Assembly: GCA_964463135.1 (NCBI GenBank)
Contig: CAYXBA010000004.1
Span: forward strand, 1 to 64,000
DNA from: UBA6898 sp964463135
Lineage (GTDB): Bacteria > Nitrospirota > Thermodesulfovibrionia > Thermodesulfovibrionales > UBA6898
Reading direction: 5' to 3'
Length of the DNA: 64,000 nt
Part shown: positions 45,471-54,400 of the stretch, in pieces
How the letters are laid out: each line of letters starts with the position of its first letter
Position numbering within the stretch: the first letter of the stretch is position 1
Notes under the pieces: model-generated
The model's database searches: none
What the model saw: the letters and a program-made list of their open reading frames with translations, nothing else
What the model was told of the DNA's origin: nothing
Program-made: the position numbers and the translations under genes

Positions 45471-46769
45471 ATGTTCAAGATAAAGAAGCAGACATTTCTC
45501 GTATTCTTCCTCGTTCTGGCAGTTGCAACCTCGGGCATAGTCCTTGGCAGGCTGTCAGTCACGGCAGTAAGCGCTGAGGGCGAGGGGTATGAGGAGCTCA
45601 AGACCTTTACCGAGGTCCTTTCGATGGTAAAGAAGCACTACGTGGAAGACGTAAAGTCCAAAGACCTGGTGTACGGGGCGATCAGGGGAATGCTCAGTTC
45701 GCTTGACCCGCACTCGAGCTTCATGACCGCAGAAGGGTACAAGGATATGCAGGTCGAAACAAAGGGCGAGTTCGGCGGCATAGGCATCCAGATCGGCATG
45801 AAGGAGAACGTACTGACCGTCATCGCACCGATCGAGGATACACCTGCATTCAAGGCAGGCATCAAGGCAGGGGACAAGATCGTCAAGATCAATAATGTGA
45901 CAACCCATGCCATGACCCTTCAGGACGCTGTATCAAAGATGCGGGGTGTACCAAAAACAACTGTCACCGTCAGCATTATGAGAGAAGGCTGGAAGGAATC
46001 CAGAGACTTCACCCTTACGCGCGAGATCATCAAGGTGAAGAGCGTAAAGTCAAAGGTGCTCGATGGCGGCATCGGGTACGTCAAGATCAGCCAATTTCAG
46101 GAGCAGACCGCAAATGACCTTGCTGCTGCCATGAAGAAATTCGAAGAGGAAAAGATAACAGCTCTCGTCCTTGACCTGAGAAATGATCCGGGAGGTCTGC
46201 TCAACAGCTCTATTGATGTAGCAAGCCAGTTCCTCGAAAAAGGCAAGCTGGTCGTGTACACCAAGACCCGGGCGGGCGAGAAATCCGAGTTCTTCACGAA
46301 CGCTGACAGCCACTTTACCCTCCCCATGGTCGTGCTCGTGAACCAGGGAAGTGCAAGCGCATCAGAGATCGTAGCAGGTGCCCTTAAAGACTGGAACAGG
46401 GCCGTGGTCCTCGGGACCGTGACCTTTGGCAAGGGCTCTGTCCAGACCGTGATCCCGCTCTCCGACGGCTCAGGACTGAGACTGACAACAGCAAAATACT
46501 ACACACCTAAGGGCAAATCTATCCAGGGAACAGGCATAACTCCTGACATCATCGTCAAGCTCGAGGCAAAGAACGGCGCCAAGGAACACCCGGTGCTCAG
46601 GGAAAAAGACCTTGAACACCATCTGAAGAACGAGCAGGGCGACGCAAAGGATGCAGAGAAGGAGACCGCGCCTATCGAAGTGGACGAGAAGGACGATATC
46701 CAGCTTCAGCGGGCCGTGGACATCCTCAAGACCTGGAACGTCTTCAAGGAACTGCCCAAGGCATCGTAA
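45471..46769 (+). CDS. ctpA: carboxyl-terminal processing protease (S41 family)
   Basis: 432 residues from ATG 45471, preceded by AGGAGG. N-terminal signal/anchor (FLVFFLVLAVATSGIVLG), PDZ domain (about residues 85-170: GIGIQIGMKENVLTVIAPIEDTPAFKAG), and the S41 core with the catalytic Ser in QGSASASEIVAG and Lys in FGKGSVQTVIPL. It cleaves extracytoplasmic proteins at the C-terminus. Its place after ftsEX and envC is a common arrangement and suggests a role in cell-wall hydrolase turnover. Confidence 0.95.
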   Translation: MFKIKKQTFLVFFLVLAVATSGIVLGRLSVTAVSAEGEGYEELKTFTEVLSMVKKHYVEDVKSKDLVYGAIRGMLSSLDPHSSFMTAEGYKDMQVETKGEFGGIGIQIGMKENVLTVIAPIEDTPAFKAGIKAGDKIVKINNVTTHAMTLQDAVSKMRGVPKTTVTVSIMREGWKESRDFTLTREIIKVKSVKSKVLDGGIGYVKISQFQEQTANDLAAAMKKFEEEKITALVLDLRNDPGGLLNSSIDVASQFLEKGKLVVYTKTRAGEKSEFFTNADSHFTLPMVVLVNQGSASASEIVAGALKDWNRAVVLGTVTFGKGSVQTVIPLSDGSGLRLTTAKYYTPKGKSIQGTGITPDIIVKLEAKNGAKEHPVLREKDLEHHLKNEQGDAKDAEKETAPIEVDEKDDIQLQRAVDILKTWNVFKELPKAS

Positions 46770-46777
46770 AGACCGTG

Positions 46778-46870
46778 ATTCGTGATCGGTAATGCGTAAT
46801 GAGTAACGGCCGACAAAGCCCTTGCAAACACGCTTCACTGATCACGCGTTACGCATTACGGATTACGGAC
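46778..46870. repeat. imperfect inverted repeat with GTAATGCGTAA core
   Basis: The left arm (about 46781-46806) and right arm (about 46837-46869) contain GTGATC and GTAATGCGTAA in inverted orientation. It fills the gap between ctpA and the next gene and looks like an extragenic repeat element. Confidence 0.5.
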
Positions 46871-46875
46871 TTTTA

Positions 46876-47562
46876 ATGGCACGCATAATATTCGATATAG
46901 AAACAGCGGGGAAGGATTTTGATTCCCTGGAGCCTGCTGTGCAGGATTACCTGCTCAAGTGGGCTGAGACAGAAGAAGAAAAGAAAGACGTAAGAGAGAG
47001 CCTCTCGTTCTATCCCCTCACTGCAGAGATCGTTGCTATCGGCATGTACGACCCTGATAAATGCAAAGGGTCGGTCTTCTTTCAGAACAGTGCTGCCCCG
47101 CTCCTCCCCTTTGAAGAAGAGGGGGTGACCTATGAGAACGGCACTGAGCCGGAGATCATTCAGCGGTTCTGGGAGACCATAAAGGGCTATAACCAGTTCG
47201 TCACCTTTAACGGCAGAGGCTTTGACTGTCCCTTTATCATGGTCCGCTCGGCAGTGCATAAGATAAAACCGCTCCGCGACCTGATGCCGAACCGGTACGG
47301 CGACGCACATATAGACCTTTTTGACCAGCTCACCTTTTTTGGTGCATCGCGCAGGAAATTCAGCCTTGACATGTGGTGCAGGGCCTTTGGCATCAAGAGC
47401 CCGAAGGCAGAAGGCATCACCGGCTATGAAGTAAAAGACCTGTATAACTCTGGAAGACATCTCGAGATCGCACACTACTGCGCAGGGGACATTAAGGCAA
47501 CAGCAGAGCTCTTCGCAATTTGGGAGAATTACATCAGGATGCCGAGCCAGAAGCGGTATTAA
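46876..47562 (+). CDS. predicted 3'-5' exonuclease (DnaQ/PolB-like RNase H fold)
   Basis: 228 residues from MARIIFDIETAGKDFDS, which has the ExoI D-x-E motif. ExoII-like FNGRGFDCPFIMVRS follows in the middle and a C-terminal Asp lies in HYCAGDIKAT. This resembles the stand-alone exonuclease domains in YprB-like and archaeal PolB-related proteins. It probably processes DNA or RNA; the substrate is unknown. A GAAA-type SD is weak. It converges with the next gene, overlapping by four bases. Confidence 0.75.
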   Translation: MARIIFDIETAGKDFDSLEPAVQDYLLKWAETEEEKKDVRESLSFYPLTAEIVAIGMYDPDKCKGSVFFQNSAAPLLPFEEEGVTYENGTEPEIIQRFWETIKGYNQFVTFNGRGFDCPFIMVRSAVHKIKPLRDLMPNRYGDAHIDLFDQLTFFGASRRKFSLDMWCRAFGIKSPKAEGITGYEVKDLYNSGRHLEIAHYCAGDIKATAELFAIWENYIRMPSQKRY

Positions 47563-48638
47563 CCAGCCAGATATTCATTCACTTTTTCCACCTCGAACCG
47601 TTCTGCTGATAAAACAGCCCTCGCGAAATTAAATATCTTTCTCCTCGCTCCTGAGCTCAGGTCAGGGTAGAAGACAGGGTTTGCAACAACCGAGCATCGG
47701 AAAGCAAAAAAAGGAGCGGTCATTTCGAGGATCTCCTTATCTCCGGAGATCCGGATATATTCATCAATAAAGACCTTCAGCCCTTCGAGGTACGCGCCCC
47801 TTACATCACCATGCTTTCTGACCGAGAAAAAAATGTAGTTGATCGCAAGGGCAGTAACGTCATCTGCGGGCTCTCCCCAGGGGCCGCGGCTCCGGTCGAG
47901 CAGCACAAATTCCGGCTGTTCACCCTTTGCCTTTTGCCCTTCGCCCTTCGCCTCTCTGAACCATATATTCCCCGGATGGAAGTCTCCATGGATCTGGGAG
48001 AGCCTGTTATATCGAGGCTTCAGTTTATACGTCCAGTCAACCGATCTTTTGACAATATCCGCCATCTCTTCATAAGGCAGGGTCCCGTCAGGGTAGATGT
48101 CAAAGACACCCATGAGGCATTCGCCATGACCTACCGTATCCCGGAGTTTCCGCCAGTACAGGGTCTTTGAGTCCTTTTTCTTCGCATGTATCCTGGCAAG
48201 ATAGGACGCCATTGCCCTGATCTTTGTGATATCCCTGCCCTCAAGCTGATTTTTACCTGCAAAATCGGTCAGGTCGTTGAAGTAATCCCTGCCCTCGACC
48301 TCCTCCATCATCAGATAATATTCTTTGCCGCCGCCGATTGATCTGACGGTCCCGTCTTCCATCTCTGCAAGCACGTCCATTGCCTGCACATGATTCGGAA
48401 GATTAGCGTATTCATCGAGGTCCTGAAGAAAGACTGCTGCCCTGTCAGAGGGATAGTCGTGGCCAAAACCCTCAGGGAGAAGCGACTTCACCACATATGA
48501 TCTTAAACCCTCCTTTGTCCGCATCTCCACCAGAAAGCCTGACCCCTGGACACCTGAGCCGAGCTTGCTGATCTCGACATTGACAATATCCGTGAATTGC
48601 TTCAGGACATAGGCCCTTATCGCTTTTTCATTGATCAT
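47559..48638 (-). CDS. aminoglycoside-phosphotransferase-fold kinase
   Basis: 359 residues, APH/ChoK family. N-lobe with VVKSLLPEGFGHDY and hinge YYLMMEEVEG; catalytic loop QIHGDFHPGNIWF; metal-binding Asp in LLDRSRGPWGEPADDVTALAI. The substrate is unknown; such proteins rarely confer resistance unless in that context, and nothing here points to resistance. Between the catalytic loop and the Asp is a low-complexity insert (EAKGEGQKAKGEQP) encoded by a GAAGGG/AAAGGC-type repeat, which looks like a later insertion. Confidence 0.78.
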   Translation of the reverse strand: MINEKAIRAYVLKQFTDIVNVEISKLGSGVQGSGFLVEMRTKEGLRSYVVKSLLPEGFGHDYPSDRAAVFLQDLDEYANLPNHVQAMDVLAEMEDGTVRSIGGGKEYYLMMEEVEGRDYFNDLTDFAGKNQLEGRDITKIRAMASYLARIHAKKKDSKTLYWRKLRDTVGHGECLMGVFDIYPDGTLPYEEMADIVKRSVDWTYKLKPRYNRLSQIHGDFHPGNIWFREAKGEGQKAKGEQPEFVLLDRSRGPWGEPADDVTALAINYIFFSVRKHGDVRGAYLEGLKVFIDEYIRISGDKEILEMTAPFFAFRCSVVANPVFYPDLSSGARRKIFNFARAVLSAERFEVEKVNEYLAG

Positions 48639-48694
48639 GGTGATTCGTATATCCCAGCCTCAGAATAGCACAAGAGAAACTGCCTTGATAGTGG

Positions 48695-48721
48695 ACGAAA
48701 ATGCCGTGTACGAAAATGCCG
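48695..48721. repeat. tandem 15-base-period repeat in a gene-free stretch
   Basis: ACGAAAATGCCG occurs at 48695-48706 and 48710-48721. Apart from this, the tRNA-Glu fragment and an AT-rich tail, 48639-48994 holds nothing I can support. Confidence 0.5.
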
Positions 48722-48778
48722 GCGGTACGACCGGGATGAGTGAGGGAATGCCGCAACCTCATAACACCTTGATTTAAT

Positions 48779-48824
48779 TGGCGGTCCCAACGGGAATCGA
48801 ACCCGTGTTTTAGCCTTGAGAGGG
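48779..48824 (-). pseudogene. 3' half of tRNA-Glu(CTC), probable attachment-site copy
   Basis: These 46 bases match the 3' half of the intact tRNA-Glu at 50828-50903 (anticodon loop, T arm, acceptor 3' strand and CCA). Identity ends abruptly after the anticodon loop, and no D arm or 5' acceptor follows. This is the expected product of integration into the tRNA 3' end. Confidence 0.85.
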
Positions 48825-48994
48825 ACAACCGACTAATTTTTGCAACTGGGCCTTCTACCTGAATAAGTTGCAATTTTGATCATATATCAAATAGTTAGTT
48901 GCTTCCATACTTTTCTGTATTTTCTATCCTTTTCGGTCCTTTGGATATTTTTGGTTACATTTTGGGTACAGTAGCCTTTGAGAAAATGCCCAAT

Positions 48995-50398
48995 TTAGAT
49001 CATCCAGTATGGAAGCATATATATCTTTATCTTGTCCTCTTCCAGTATATCCACATCCTCAAACCTGCCGACAAGAACCCCTATCCTCTCATCTTCCTTC
49101 TGGAGAAAGCTCCTGAGTCCTTTCAGATGTTTTGTCTGGATCTTTTTGTCACTCTTTACTTCAATCGGAAGGAGCCTCTCAGGCGTATAAACCACAATAT
49201 CAACCTCTTCTTTTGTCTTTGTCCTCCAGTAGTGAAGCCTTGCTTCATACCCTGCTGATGGCAGAATTGCATGTAAGCGCTCTACGATCGCGTTCTCAAA
49301 TACCATGCCGTAATGATTGAGCTTTTCGAGCTGAGAGACACTAGTAAGACCTATCAGGCTGTTCCTTATCCCAAGGTCAGTGAAATAGACCTTCGGAGTT
49401 TTTAGTATCTCGTTTCTGATGTTTTTTGAATAGGTTGTAAGATTTTTTATGATGAAAGTCTTTTCAAGAAGCATCGAGTATCTCTTCACGGTATCTACCG
49501 TCACTTCAAGTTGGGTGGCTATATTTGAGTAGTTTAGAAGATCTCCGATCCTTGTGGCTAAAAGTTCCATTACTTTCTGATATACCCAGAGCTTATCTTC
49601 TTTCACAAGGTTCCGGATGTCCTGTTCAAGGTAGGTGTCCCGGTAGTTCTTCAGGAGTATCTGCTTCTTCTCGATATCTTTCGTAAGAGCGACGGCAGGC
49701 AGCCCCCCGAATATCATGCTTTCATCAAAGAATTTCTGAATCCTCTGTTTGTGCGGCATAAGCGCAGCCTGGTATTTCTTGAGGGTCTTTTTATCCGGTT
49801 CTGTCTTTCCAAGAATAAAGCTCCAGAGATTTCGCTTGTCAGGCGGTTTATACCCATGACCTTTGAATATTTCGATTTCCGAAAAAGGCAGCACTGACAT
49901 GGACAGTACTCTTCCTGCAAGGCTTTCTTTAATCTGGACCTTAAGCTCAAGGGAAGAAGAACCGGTAAGAACCCACTTGACAGGTAATTTCAGGTCGTAG
50001 AGGGTTTTTATGTATTCCACAAAGCCGGGGAGTTTCTGAACCTCGTCGATGAAGATATAAAGAAGTTCATTCCGGCTCTGCACTTCTTCACCAAGAAAAC
50101 GTTCGAGTATCTTCAAAAAACTATCAAATGATGCGGAAAGCTCCTGCCTTAAAGAAAGGTCATCAAAAGTAAAATAGAAGATATTTTCAGGATTGATGCC
50201 TTCTTTAAGAAGGTGATGAACAAGCTGGAATGAGAGGGTGCTTTTTCCTGTCTGCCTTAAGCCGAGGAGTGTAAGGATCTCCTTTTCCTTAAGAAAACGG
50301 ACAGCCTTTGGCTGTATATCCCGCTCTATAATGTCCGGCGGAAGACTGAACTGGCCAACCTTCCAGCTGTTGTAACTATAAAAAAGCCTCTCATCCAA
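48995..50398 (-). CDS. DUF4143-type AAA ATPase
   Basis: 467 residues. N-terminal P-loop ATPase with Walker A LLGLRQTGKSTLSF and Walker B-like LLYIFIDEVQKLPGF, sensor region WVLTGSSSLELK; a helical middle part with a winged-helix-like stretch (LLNYSNIATQLEVTVDTVKRY); C-terminal DUF4143 nuclease-like domain (VFENAIVERLHAILP, then WRTKTKEEVDIVVY and LLPIEVKSDKK, a PD-ExK-like E-D-IEVK series). This family is often on mobile or accessory DNA and its function is unproven. TTG start at 50398 with GAGAGG upstream. It lies alone between the two tRNA-Glu copies, with AT-rich flanks. Confidence 0.8.
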   Translation of the reverse strand: MDERLFYSYNSWKVGQFSLPPDIIERDIQPKAVRFLKEKEILTLLGLRQTGKSTLSFQLVHHLLKEGINPENIFYFTFDDLSLRQELSASFDSFLKILERFLGEEVQSRNELLYIFIDEVQKLPGFVEYIKTLYDLKLPVKWVLTGSSSLELKVQIKESLAGRVLSMSVLPFSEIEIFKGHGYKPPDKRNLWSFILGKTEPDKKTLKKYQAALMPHKQRIQKFFDESMIFGGLPAVALTKDIEKKQILLKNYRDTYLEQDIRNLVKEDKLWVYQKVMELLATRIGDLLNYSNIATQLEVTVDTVKRYSMLLEKTFIIKNLTTYSKNIRNEILKTPKVYFTDLGIRNSLIGLTSVSQLEKLNHYGMVFENAIVERLHAILPSAGYEARLHYWRTKTKEEVDIVVYTPERLLPIEVKSDKKIQTKHLKGLRSFLQKEDERIGVLVGRFEDVDILEEDKIKIYMLPYWMI

Positions 50399-50436
50399 AA
50401 CAATACACCTCTCGAAATATTCTTAATACTATTTAG

Positions 50437-50466
50437 AGTATAGTGGAATAATATAATAATTTACAA
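50437..50466 (-). promoter_or_regulatory. promoter of the DUF4143-type gene
   Basis: Minus strand TTGTAA (50466-50461), 18-base spacer, TATACT (50442-50437) in a strongly AT-rich stretch, about 40 bases before the TTG start. Confidence 0.5.
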
Positions 50467-50693
50467 GAAATACATCTGTAATTAATTACACTCTACTTTA
50501 AGAGCGCAGATCGTTAGGCTACCTACTCTCTTAACCCTGCACCAACTGAAAATAGTTAACTGCGTGATAAAAGAATTATCCTTCCTTTGCATCTTTCGAA
50601 AAAGTCTAAAAATATCGGATTTTTTAAAAAGTCAAAATCGAAATATCTTGCTCTGTACAAGACTTTTTAAGGCCCTTGAGCATGCGTCGGAGA

Positions 50694-50804
50694 ATGACGA
50701 AACGGTATACACAACTGAATGTCGACTCACTAAGGGACGCGATCAATGTTCTTGGTCACGTTTTGGTCACGGTCAAAGAGGAAGAAGCAAGTGCTGCCGT
50801 ATAA
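50694..50804 (+). pseudogene. remnant of a tyrosine recombinase (integrase) C-terminus
   Basis: Translation of these 111 bases gives MTKRYTQLNVDSLRDAINVL and a charged tail to a TAA stop. The pattern MTxRYxxL...SLRxA resembles the C-terminal catalytic-Tyr region of phage-type integrases (Tyr at residue 5). A possible preceding motif (LEHAS) lies in another frame, so the gene is shifted and lost upstream. It ends 24 bases from the tRNA-Glu 3' end, where integrase genes of tRNA-targeting elements commonly sit. Short match, so moderate confidence. The rest of 50399-50827 shows no intact gene. Confidence 0.55.
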
Positions 50805-50827
50805 CTGCCTGTTTTACAGGAAGAATT

Positions 50828-50903
50828 TGGCGGTCCCAACGGGAATCGAACCCGTGTTTTAGCCTTGAGAGGGCCACGTCCTAGACCGCTAGACGATGGG
50901 ACC
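50828..50903 (-). tRNA. tRNA-Glu(CTC)
   Basis: Minus strand, acceptor GGTCCCA/TGGGACC, anticodon stem TGGCC/GGCTA with loop CTCTCAA (anticodon CTC), T arm CGGGTTCGATTCCCG, discriminator G and encoded CCA. Its 3' half is duplicated at 48779-48824. Confidence 0.95.
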
Positions 50904-50906
50904 GTA

Positions 50907-50980
50907 TGGCTGGGGAGAGAGGATTCGAACCCCTATAAGCAGATCCAGAATCTGCCGTCTTGCCCTTGGACGACTCCCCA
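50907..50980 (-). tRNA. tRNA-Gln(CTG)
   Basis: Minus strand, acceptor TGGGGAG/CTCCCCA, anticodon stem GCAGA/TCTGC with loop TTCTGGA (anticodon CTG), T arm AGGGGTTCGAATCCTCT, discriminator G and encoded CCA. It is 3 bases upstream of tRNA-Glu and probably co-transcribed with it. Confidence 0.95.
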
Positions 50981-51036
50981 AATGAATAGATTTTATATCA
51001 TAAAACAGGGCATTTTGTAAATGCTTATGCCTGAAA

Positions 51037-51243
51037 CGCGGGAGCCGACAGCAGGGGAGAGTATCGTACTGCAAAATACGTTACGGTTCCCGATACCCAG
51101 GAGCAGGCCAAAACCAGGTGAACTTAGGGCAACCTGCGGTTAGGCTGAAGCAGCAAGTGTCGGAACAACAGAAAGAAAAATGAATTGGGCTAAAATATCT
51201 TTTGAAATCAGCTTGTTTCGCGCGACAATTGCCGGCTCCCGTG
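51037..51243. ncRNA. candidate structured RNA of unknown family, about 207 nt
   Basis: The ends pair over 11 bp with one G-U (51037-51047 with 51233-51243). Internally, GTATCG pairs with CGATAC, and a nested hairpin is formed by GCC/GGC, AACC/GGTT and AGGT/ACCT around GAACTTAGGGCA. There is no open reading frame of note. Size and closed rod shape recall 6S RNA, but I see no family-specific consensus and the transcribed strand is not clear. It is not an obvious tmRNA, RNase P RNA or SRP RNA. Confidence 0.45.
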
Positions 51244-51252
51244 ATGCACCTA

Positions 51253-51282
51253 TTTGATTTCATCCCCTGCTTCATATATTAT
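51253..51282 (+). promoter_or_regulatory. possible promoter of the histidine kinase gene
   Basis: TTTGAT (51253-51258), 18-base spacer, TATTAT (51277-51282). This would give a leader of about 150 nt before the kinase. Confidence 0.4.
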
Positions 51283-51324
51283 AAATTTGTCTAATAGGGG
51301 GACAGATGTCTGCTTATTCCTGTT

Positions 51325-51399
51325 CGGCCGGTTTGAACCGTATAAGACGGCGCGACTGGACAATTACACCATAACAGAGAGAGCCGGGGAAACCGGCCG
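51325..51399 (+). promoter_or_regulatory. structured 5' leader closing next to the ribosome binding site
   Basis: CGGCCGGTTT (51325-51334) pairs perfectly over 10 bp with AAACCGGCCG (51390-51399), enclosing a smaller hairpin CCGT/ACGG. Its 3' strand directly abuts the GGGGGAGG ribosome binding site at about 51399-51406. No known riboswitch consensus recognised. Confidence 0.5.
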
Positions 51400-51438
51400 G
51401 GGGAGGATAAGATCACAACATCAAGACTCGGCAAACGC

Positions 51439-54400
51439 ATGGTCGTTCTGCTCCTGGCAGGCATAATACTGTCTTTCACCATCCTCACGTATCTTATCGA
51501 CAGGAAAGAGACCTCCATCCTGCTCTCTTATGACAGGGACCGGTCAGCCCTGCTTGCAAACGACATAACAAGAGAGCTCAAAGAACTTATGCTCGTTGAG
51601 AAGAAGCCGGCTATCATCAGGCAGCTGGTGACGAGACATACTGTGCCGGGAGAAGTTCATGCCGCTTTATTCACAGAGGACGGGGCGCTTTATGCAGGCG
51701 AAACCGGGTACCGTGTGCCGGCTGATATGTTTTCTGATCCCAAAGAGACCTCTGTCAGGGACGGAGAACATCTCGTTTTTTTCACGCCGCTGCTGAATGA
51801 ACCGGCATGTCAGCAGTGTCACATACCCGAAAAGAAGCTGCTCGGTGTACTGATGGTGGACATATCAACGCAGAAGATGCTTTCTGTCACAAGGGATCTT
51901 CTGAAGAGCATGATATATTTCACGATCGTTATGGCACTTTTCAGCAGCATCCTGCTGATCATTATTCTCCGCAGAAAGGTTTTTAAACCGCTCATTGCAT
52001 TGGATGCAGGCGCGGAAAAGATAAGCGCAGGAGATTATCAGCACAGAGTTTCTCTGCCTGATAATGAAGATGAGTTCGGCAGGCTCGCAGCAACGTTCAA
52101 TCGAATGGCAGAAAGCATAGAGGCCTCCCACCTCATGCTGGAGAGGGCTGTGCAGCAGCGGACCACTGAACTGGAAGTCGTGGCAAACCTCTCCGTAGAG
52201 GTCTTCAGGGGCGACCGGTCCCTCGCAAAGAGCATAGACCTGTTCCTTGAGGCAATAACCGACAAACTCGGCTTCGGATATGCGTCGGTCTGTATTGTGG
52301 ACAAGAAAACAGGGCTCCTCTCCGCTGAATTCAGGAAAGGCGACCAGGGGTTCCTCTATCCTGCCGACATATCGCTTGCAGGCGGACATCCTCTTGCCCG
52401 CGCTGTTCTGGAGGCAAAACCTGTTCTGGTCAATGCGGCGAAAATGGGCCTGGCCACATCCTATCCGCACCTCGTGGTCATCCCGATCCTGTCGCATCAG
52501 AGAAAGAAGTGCAAGGAGGTCAACCTCTGTCCGCGTGAAAACTGTCCGGCCTTCGACGGCACGGATGAACGCTGCTGGCTTGTTGACGGCACGCTCTGCA
52601 GAAGCCCGCAGTCGGTTCAGGGAAAAGGAAAATTATTCGGATGCATCCACTGCCCGGCGTTCCCCATATACGGAGTGCTTCTTGCGGGGACTGCTGACAT
52701 TCATATGCTTTCCGACTCGACGCTCCACCCTCTTGAGATCCTCTCGGCCGAGATATCCTCTGCCTGGGAGAACCATCTCCTGATCGATCAGAAAAAAGAG
52801 GACATCGCAAATCTGATACGGCTGCATGACCTCTCGATACAGAAGATGACCGCCCTTGACATGCCTTCGCTGATGAATTTTATCGTTTCGTCCATCCTGC
52901 CGTTCGCCAATATGCAGGCTGCCCTGCTCTGGCTGAAAAAAGGTGACGAACTGCATATCGCCGGCGCGTTCGTTTCAGGAGACACGGCAGACGGAGATTA
53001 TTCGGCACTGCTGAGAACAGGCATTATCCCTGCGGTGATACCGCTTAACGGATCCCTCATCGGCAGATCCATTGCCGAAAGAAGGCCGATCGAAACCATT
53101 AAGCCGATCGAAATCACCCCTATCGGGGAGTTCATACATAAGAACGACTTTAAATACGCGGTTTCCCTGCCGCTTATATTCAGGGAAGAGGTCCAGGGCT
53201 GCATCACCCTCTTTAAAACGACCGACTTCTTTATGACCGACTCTGAAAAAGCTGTTATAGCGCTCTTTGCAAACCAGGCGTCAGCCGCAATGCATACGGT
53301 CCACCTGCATGACAACCTGCGCCTGTCAGAGGAGAAATACCGCTCTCTCATGAATGAGGCGAGCGACGGCATCTTTCTGCTCAATGCTGAAGGGAATATC
53401 ATCGAAGTGAACAACAAGGCGGTTGAGATACTGCGATTTACAAAGGCCACTTTGCTGGGAAGGCCGTACACAAGTCTTATCCAGAAGGAACACCTGCAGC
53501 GTGCCCTGGATTGCTTTAGTGAAACAAAAACCAACGGTATCGGCAGCATGTCAGATCTTCTCATAGAAAGGGGCGACGGATCTCAGGCCTTTATCGACGT
53601 CTCCGGCAGCAGTGTTGACGTTTCAGGCAAAAAAGTCACTCAGGCCATTTTCCGGGATACGACTGAACGGAAAAAAATGGAGATGGTGCTGAAAGCGCTC
53701 AATGAAAAAGTGTACGGCGCATCGAGCGAACTCTTTTTCCAGTCCCTGGTCCTGAACCTGGCGGAGAATCTCGGGATAGCGTTCGCTGAGATCGGCGAAC
53801 TGACCGATGACCGCCGGCATATCAGGACAGTTGCAGTCTGCGGTGACGGGAATATTATTGAGAATTTCGAATATTCGCTTGCCGGGACTCCTTGTGATAA
53901 TGTTGTCGGCAGGTCATTCTGCAGCTACCCTGAAAATGTACAGGCTCTTTTCCCGAAAGATAAAATGCTGGTCGAGATGGGCGCAGAAGGTTATATGGGC
54001 ATCCCACTTTTTGATTCTGACGGCCATTCAATAGGCATTATTGCGGCATTAGACAGACATCCGATAGCTGACAGCCCGCTGAACAGGTTCATATTCCATA
54101 TGCATTCGGTCAGGGCTGCCTCTGAGATGAAACGTATGCAGTCGGACAAACTCCTCAAGACAGAAAAAGACTTTTCCGAGGCTATCTTTGATTCGACCGC
54201 AGGCGGCATTATGGTCATTGACCGGCAGGGCCGTATTCTCAAGCTGAACAGCTCCGGAGCGCTGATCCTCGGCAGGACCGTTGAATACCTGGTCGGGAAG
54301 GACATCACCTCCCTGCATCCGGAATTTTCGAAGGTTCTTTCGGACGGGTCGTCTTTCGGGCAGGAGGTGGTCATCAGCACACCAGACAACCGTATTGTCC

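Noticed and set aside
48779..48824. A second tRNA-Glu gene
   Set aside because: Only the 3' half is present; there is no D arm or 5' acceptor strand.
50564..50884. A 106-residue protein reading into the tRNA-Glu
   Set aside because: The frame runs through the tRNA gene itself and shows no protein features. It overlaps a better-supported integrase remnant in another frame.
51317..51376. tRNA-like sequence on the minus strand (TTCAAACC and a D-arm-like part)
   Set aside because: The anticodon arm cannot be folded with a 7-base loop and U33, and the stems that form better on the plus strand explain the sequence as a leader hairpin.
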